From Gentiana macrophylla (taxonomy: Eukaryota; Streptophyta; Magnoliopsida; Gentianales; Gentianaceae): 64,000 nucleotides of DNA. Location of the stretch: NCBI GenBank assembly GCA_026214975.1, contig CM047809.1, positions 32,461,977 to 32,525,976 on the forward strand, written 5' to 3'. The notes below the pieces were generated by a model, which worked only from the letters and a program-made list of their open reading frames with translations, had not been told where the DNA came from and did no database searches. The translations under genes were made by a program, and so were the position numbers. This document shows, one piece after another, positions 58,701 to 64,000 of this stretch; the first letter of the stretch is position 1; each line of letters opens with the position of its first letter.

Positions 58701-58944
58701 TTCTAGTAGAGGTGGAAGAGGAGGCAAAGGTGGAAGAGGTCAAAGATTGGGAGTTCAATCAGTAAGGGATTCACTGGAGGAATTTAAACATTTCTACATG
58801 GGACAGGGCTTCAGTGTTCACTCTATAAGGTTTGCCCTACCAGAAGCATGGAAATGGTGGAAACAACTACATACTTGGGTTGATTTCTCTACAATAGAAA
58901 ATCAAAGGATGCAAGATATAATGAGGGAAATCAAGGAGTTTTAA
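55730..58944 (+). pseudogene. SIRE ORF3 of element E, missing its N-terminus
   Basis: This plus-strand copy of ORF3 starts in the acidic run (NDNDGDDNDGG). It continues with basic clusters (QKRKATDTRKITELLKPKK; KRRKQVVKKKAHGKGKEL), a long acidic part (56087-56563), EDYFAWKFGFYKRQKP with GVKSFLGLID, acidic and coiled-coil-like stretches, TDIAQLRTQLNRQE, and the last and best preserved part (58303-58944). That part has RGGRGGKGGRGQ, EFKHFYMGQGFS and LPEAWKWWKQL. It ends at TAA 58942-58944. There are a few stops (55897, 57290, 57632, 57836) and frame changes near 56560 and 58300. It corresponds block for block to 28760-31600. The role is unknown. Confidence 0.8.
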
Positions 58945-59142
58945 GAGAAACAAGAGCAGGACAGAAACCGAAACTAGATCAACACACTTACACCGCTTAT
59001 TTTATTCTGCTGATCCTAGTTTGTAATAGTTTTGAACAAATATGATTTTAATGAAAGATGATTGAATTTGTTCTATTTTTGTTTTTACCTTTTTGCTTTT
59101 CTGTAAGGAGGGTATTGGCATCATCACTAAAAAGGGGGAAAT
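58945..59142 (+). mobile_element. Element E 3' untranslated region and polypurine tract
   Basis: It is a short non-coding stretch with TTGGCATCATCACTAAAAAG and the polypurine tract AAAAAGGGGGAAAT at 59129-59142, directly before the LTR. Confidence 0.8.
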
Positions 59143-60833
59143 TGTTGGACATATTTCATGTTTTAATGATGAGTGCCAGACTAGCTGTTATAGAGCAAAG
59201 GCAAAATGATGTCTAGATCAAATGTATAGGTTTATTAGAGTTTGATCTTTGTATAGGTTTGATCAAACAAGCACTGCAAAAAGGTCACGGTGACTTTATC
59301 GCAGACTGTCTCAGGTCGATAGAGAGTGTCAGGTCGATAGACTTGCTAGGGACTCTTTGAAGAATGAAGGCTGAGGGTTCAAACTCAGGCATTGAAGGCT
59401 AAGGGATCAAACTTAGTATTTAAAGTCAAGGATGCGGAATCAGAATTTAGGGAAGTCTGTGATGACCTAAACTGATTGCATATACCTTGTGTACAAGGTC
59501 TAAGATCCATATGTTAAGTGGTGATCGGAACTTAGTTATGTACAAAATGGTGTACTCTAACTTCATAATAAAAAGTAGGATGAGAAGAAGTCAGCTGAAG
59601 TATTATTAAAACACATCAGACTTAAACCTGCTGACAGATATGTACATCAGCCAGGTGATATACCTCGATATATTTCTTTGAGTATAATTCTTGATTTAAT
59701 AAAAATTACATTGGAAGATTAAAAGGATAAGGATGGATTACAAGCCTTGATTTTGTCAACAAATCAATGGTCAAGATAAAAGGAACGTTGGAAAGATTCA
59801 GAGCTTTATCCAATGGATACAAGTCAAAGGGTGGATAGTCTAAAATCGACAAAAATCATTGGCGATTGTCGATTACTATGAAACGATGACAAAAGCAAGT
59901 AAAGATGGAGACAAGTCTGAAACGGCTATGTTTGAAATTCAAACATAAGTCACGGGATTCTCACCTATAAATAGAAGACTATTGATTCAGATACAAGTGA
60001 TGAAGATGAAAATTAAGAAGCAAAAAAAATATATTCGAAGCTGTCAAGAGAATCACCCTGCTGACATACACTGAGCTTTAATTGACTGATCTAGGAATTT
60101 CTTCAAGTGTAACCTGCTATCAAGTTACATCAAGTATACACACTTGAAGACATCAAGCTGCTGATCATTTCATCCTGATCAAGCTGCTGACAACTGAATC
60201 ATTTATTTGATTCAATCTTTCTTTTACAAGAAACCCGTTGAAGACAGAGAAGCACTTAGGTGTCAAGAACTATTGTTTGTGGTGGATCTGGTGAAGAGGC
60301 AATCCTACCCTTCAAGGACCAGTGGAATACTTTGGAAAGAAAGAAACCTACTGCATTTCACGTGTTCAGTTTGTGAAGCCATAGTCATTGGTGAAGGACA
60401 AAGCGACTTGGGGATTTTTGTAATCGCAACCTCAAAGCTCTCTAGTGAATTTCCTCCAACATCACAGGAGAAGAGTGGTGACAGGATTACACCACCGGAA
60501 CCACTATAAAATTTGCCTACTTACTTTACTGCATTTACTTTTCGTCATTTAGTATATCTGATCACATCAACCTCATGAAACTAGCAACTAAATCACACAC
60601 TTACACTCACTGAGTATCCAATACTTAGTATCATTCTTTTAACAACAAGTAATAAGGCTTAAACTAAATATATTCATTTGCAACAAATTCGATTACATCA
60701 ACAAACAAACAGACTATTCGAGTGGTCGACAAGCTCTTGACCTTCTTGAGTTTGTTAGCTCCAAAAGTTTTAAGTGTTAAGTTTATTCACCCCCCCCTCT
60801 AAACTTAACCAAAGCTTTTTCAAGGGACCAACA
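59143..60833 (+). repeat. Element E 3' LTR (SIRE type)
   Basis: It begins TGTTGGACATATTTCATG and ends CAAGGGACCAACA. It is the reverse complement of the SIRE-C LTR type. TATAAATA at 59966-59973 is the TATA box. Element F gag resumes at 60834, and the expected target duplication would be CCCCT (60834-60838). Its partner is not found because the left end of E is lost. Confidence 0.9.
59966..59973 (+). promoter_or_regulatory. Putative TATA box in element E LTR
   Basis: TATAAATA in CACCTATAAATAGAAGAC is conserved at the same place in every SIRE-type LTR of the window (as CTATTTATAG in the minus-oriented copies). Confidence 0.65.
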
Positions 60834-61380
60834 CCCCTTCTCCTTGGCGGACCTCGTACAAATCTTCAATAGATTTCTTCTGCCGCTCAGCTGTTTCAAA
60901 CTCTTTCAGAAACTTGGCCCTTAGCTCTTCCCAACTTTTGATTGATCCACGACGCAGGTTCCGAAGCCAAGCCGTGGCTCTCTCCTGCATGCTTCCCACG
61001 AATGCGACACACCAAGCAGATTTGTTTTTGGTAACTAAGAGTGTGCAACTCTGAAACGCAGCTATCCATTCAAGAAGGCAGGTGGTCCTTTTGTAGTAAA
61101 CATATTGTGAATATTGGACTCCTTTGGAAGGTAGCGAATCTAATATTTTGTCCGAGAGGACGTCGATTCCCTGGGTCGGGTCGGGTTTCCCATCTTGTTT
61201 TGCCCTTTTCAATTCCGAAATTTCTCTTTCCATCTTTTCCAATCTATCATCTTTTACGGGCTCGGCATTCTTAACAGGAAAAACCTTTCTCTGGATGACG
61301 TCTTCCGAATCCTCATAGTAAACTGATTCAACATCTTGGTTTGCCTTTTTCTCATTTAAAATCTATCGCACGTCGCGGAG
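60834..61380 (-). pseudogene. Element F gag (Ty3/gypsy retrotransposon gag domain)
   Basis: The open part 60834-61242 contains LLEWIAAFQSC, AWCVAFVGSMQERATAWLRNL, GSIKSWEELRAKFLKEFE and RQGEG. This is the classical gag capsid motif (AxxWFxxLPPGSIxSWxxLxxxFxxxF). Upstream residues (to about 61380) form a charged helical lead-in. It is cut at 60834 by the element E LTR. The gag C-terminal continuation lies beyond the insertion near 54366. Confidence 0.87.
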
Positions 61381-62903
61381 GTCTTTGACCTCGCGGCATG
61401 GAATGACATTCCTTTCAGGACGGATGGGACCCATGCGCTGCTGCAGAGTTTTTTTTTCAGGGTGGCCCAACCGCTCCAAATCCGATATCCTTTCTCATCT
61501 GTCCTGCTGACGAGTACTCACTCCCCTCTATCTCAATTCTCTTGTATGTTCATGCGTGGGGACCGGCGGACCCTTAAGTGGGACCACAGCCTCATGCTCA
61601 GATGGAGTAGGGAGCTGCTCTTCAATCGACATAAGAGGTAGGTTACACGCGGCCAGGTGCAGGTTAGCCGCATACATCTATCTGATATACTCTACATAGG
61701 CTATTGTTGCTTTTGCCTCCGGTGTCTTAGATTCAGGAACCTCTTCCACCCCCGGAATCCTTTCCGGGACCGCCTTTCTATTTTCATGCTGTTTCAAGGT
61801 TCATTCGATCGCTTTCCTGCGGATCTGGCTAGTGCGGACCGGTTCTAAGTTCACTGCGCATTCCCTAGATCTGGATCTCTTCTGGTTCAAGATAGTTCTA
61901 GCATCAACATTGAGCCTCGATCTTTCCTCTAGCTGAGAATTATCCCACCCCGCAGTAGGGCTTTCATACCTGAAGTCCAAGTTTTCTTGATGGAGTGGAT
62001 CCCGTGTGGTCCCCTTTCATGGGGTGTGTGGTACCAGGGGATTGTCCTTTGTCCCTGCCATGTGTCAAACGCTGATAGGTTGTCTACAAAAAATGCCAAA
62101 AGGTACTCTGATTCTCAACCGTTCTGACAATCACCAACCTCGCACTGTCTGTGTGCTCAGGCACCGTGTCGGGAGATTGCCGAAAGCGACCTGTCCGGTG
62201 AGTCTAACGGCAGCGATGAGGTATGGATATCGGAATTTTTTGGGGCAACTACGATTTCTCAAGCGTGAAGCCCCAAAAATTCCAACGTCCTGTCGGTACC
62301 AGTGTGATTCTATCCCAAATCCAAAAAAGCAGACAGTTTATTCTCAATATAAATCTCTATTTCGATGCAGCACCGGGAAATTTGAATGAAAATGACGATA
62401 GCAACCAAAATAACTTGAAGAATAACAACCAAAACAATGGGAGTGTTTCGAGCCTTTTCTTGACGCAAAAAATGTCGAGAGTGTTGATTTCTCAAGAGCA
62501 AACTCAACAAAATCACTTGTCCTTAGCCCTTTTCGGGGGTGAACAGCTCTAGCCAACAAATCAAAAAGCTCTAAAATGAAGTTTCCGGCCAGGATACGTA
62601 CAATGCCAGCTCCGACGAGTTTCTTTTTGCATAAATCACGAGGAAGGTGATGATTCAAACGCAAGCTCGTGACTATGAACAAAGAATCGTGGAGGTTACC
62701 TTATTTCGATGTGATTTCGGTGCCGAGATGGAGGTTTTAACTTGAGCAAACAAGAGCTGAGAGTTTTTTGAGGAAGATATCGTGAGGACGGCTTGAAGAA
62801 GACGAGGTTCTTCCTGGGACCGGCATGAAACCTTGTAACCGTGGAGGTGCCGTACGCCGGAAACGAGTTGAAAATCTTCTTGTTTCCCGATAACGGAGCC
62901 AAC
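61381..62903 (-). mobile_element. Element F leader and gag N-terminal region
   Basis: There is no long open frame. Scattered minus pieces (about 61381-61560) could be degraded gag N-terminus. Next to the LTR at 62888-62903 the element strand reads TTGGCTCCGTTATCGGGAAA, a decayed form of the TTGGCGCCGTTGCCGGG sequence of Tat-type elements, which is the PBS. Confidence 0.6.
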
Positions 62904-63802
62904 TGATAATGTCGAAATTATCTGAGGTGTTCAGTGGTAGATTTGTTGTGGATATCTAGCTGTGTGAGTAGTATAGTGGTGATGGCTCACAGTGGAGCTG
63001 TAGGATATGTGGTGATGAATGTTGTGGTGCAAACCATGTAGAAACAGAGTAGTAAATTGGGCAGAGTTTTGCCTTGCTTTCTATATTATTAGTTTTTTTC
63101 ATTTTAGTTACACATGGAGCCCTATTTATAGGGTGAGAATAGACTAAAGTTCAATATAATTACAATCAAGTGCGGCTGATCCTCGAGCCGCATCCAGACG
63201 ACGACGCGGATCCAAGGGCCTGTGTTGTGTGTCCTCAACCGGCTAGCTGTGGTGTCGGTCTCTATCTCCAAATGCAAGGGGCGGATGGATCTCTGGCGGA
63301 TGCATCACTCTTGTCTTCGAGAGAGCCGGGCGTCCCCCTGTCTTGTCCTCTCCGTGGGCTCATATTGGAGGCCCATCATAGGAGTAGGAATGTGCCTTGC
63401 GTGTGGGCTTCACGGTACACGGGCCTTCCGGGGCCTGTTCGGATTCTTCCCGCAGGTCTTTCCGGACCTGTATGCGGGCTCATGGGCCGGACGGCAGAGC
63501 CGGCCTATCATTTACTCTTTATTTTGTGTTTTGTCTTATAATGTAAGTTTATTTAGAAAATCAATGAACCATTTATTTTATTTTTCTTCTTTTGTCCCCC
63601 ATTTAATATATAGTCATTAACTTTTCACTATTTACATTAATAATGGCCAAAAATTATATTAGATTTTTTCATCAAAATTAAAGACACGCAACCAATTTAA
63701 CAAACTTTATTAAATTTTTTTAATGGCCAACTTTATTAATCTCTGTGAAAAATATCAAAAAAAAAAACTTAAATTTTATGACGGAGTTAGGCCCTCTTAT
63801 CA
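62904..63802 (-). repeat. Element F 5' LTR (Tat type)
   Basis: It runs from TGATAATGTC next to the PBS to CTCTTATCA, so the termini are TGATAA...TTATCA on both strands. The minus-strand TATA box TATAAATA is at 63123-63130. A GC-rich island of about 340 bp (63175-63515) sits in otherwise AT-rich DNA. The plus-strand open stretches there have no recognisable domain. The other LTR is outside the window, so the outer end rests on the terminal inverted bases. Confidence 0.72.
63123..63130 (-). promoter_or_regulatory. Putative TATA box in element F LTR
   Basis: The plus-strand TATTTATA (element strand TATAAATA) lies upstream of the PBS at a usual U3/R distance and is oriented toward gag. Confidence 0.55.
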
Positions 63803-64000
63803 GGTGCACCATTTTTTATCCCTATAATAATATAAATAATACATATCTCTATTTTACAACATCTTAATTCAAAATACCCCATAGCAGCATCATATCATTA
63901 TCCCTATAACATTTCAAATAATATTAAATAATACATATTCTACCTCACAACCCTATTTATACACATTAAATATTTATTATTTAACTCCAGCAGCATCACT
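63803..64000. other. Flank outside element F, AT-rich with short internal repeat
   Basis: It has no gene. ATCCCTATAA and AATAATACATAT occur twice (about 63828 and 63900), and CAGCAGCATCA is present near 63884 and again near 63987. This looks like part of another repeat that continues past the window edge. Confidence 0.4.

Noticed and set aside
63170..63620. Two overlapping plus frames of 123 and 132 residues in the GC-rich LTR island
   Set aside because: Long frames are expected by chance in GC-rich DNA. There is no domain, and the region is inside the element F LTR.

Overview
This window is plant nuclear DNA made almost entirely of nested LTR retrotransposons. I see no host gene, tRNA, rRNA or CRISPR array. 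The host is a flowering plant, probably a eudicot. The evidence is SIRE/Maximus-type Ty1/copia elements with a third ORF, Tat/Athila-type Ty3/gypsy elements with a second RNase H, and plant-style primer-binding sites. I cannot name the species.

Layout, outermost first. (1) A minus-strand Ty3/gypsy Tat-type element (F) forms the scaffold: 5' LTR 62904-63802, leader and gag 60834-62903, protease/RT/RNase H 51529-54366, integrase 12667-13426. (2) F is cut in three places. At the left, a plus-strand Athila/Tat-like element (G; 1-1562 and 11067-12666) is inserted in the integrase and is itself split by a decayed Ty1/copia element (A, 1563-11061, target duplication ACACA). In the middle, a minus-strand SIRE-like compound element (C, 13427-51528) sits inside the second RNase H. 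In gag, a plus-strand Athila-like fragment (H, about 54370-55690) is fused to the 3' half of another SIRE-like element (E, about 55730-60833). (3) C is itself invaded. Its 3' LTR holds a pol-less SIRE derivative (D1, 14747-28235, target duplication CAAGG), which holds a second one (D2, 16692-24311). Its 5' LTR holds a decayed copia element (B, 42009-51029, target duplication GGATG) related to A. C also has a tandem LTR-internal-LTR-partial internal-LTR arrangement.

How the parts work together. C carries the autonomous set: gag with two zinc knuckles, protease, integrase, RT and RNase H, now with several lesions. It also carries a long accessory ORF3 downstream of pol. D1 and D2 have lost the gag core and all of pol but keep LTRs, PBS, PPT and ORF3 sequence, so they would have depended on C-like elements to move. 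A and B keep good LTRs, PBS and PPT around wrecked pol remnants and look like another non-autonomous lineage.

The best leads are these: the ORF3 family (basic clusters, acidic middle, coiled coil, RGG-rich C-terminus, no visible membrane segment); its retention in pol-less derivatives with a conserved splice-acceptor-like site in front of it; a triplicated primer-binding region in D1; and a recurrent CAG/CTG versus CG difference between LTR pairs that may be a sequencing artefact at methylated cytosines.
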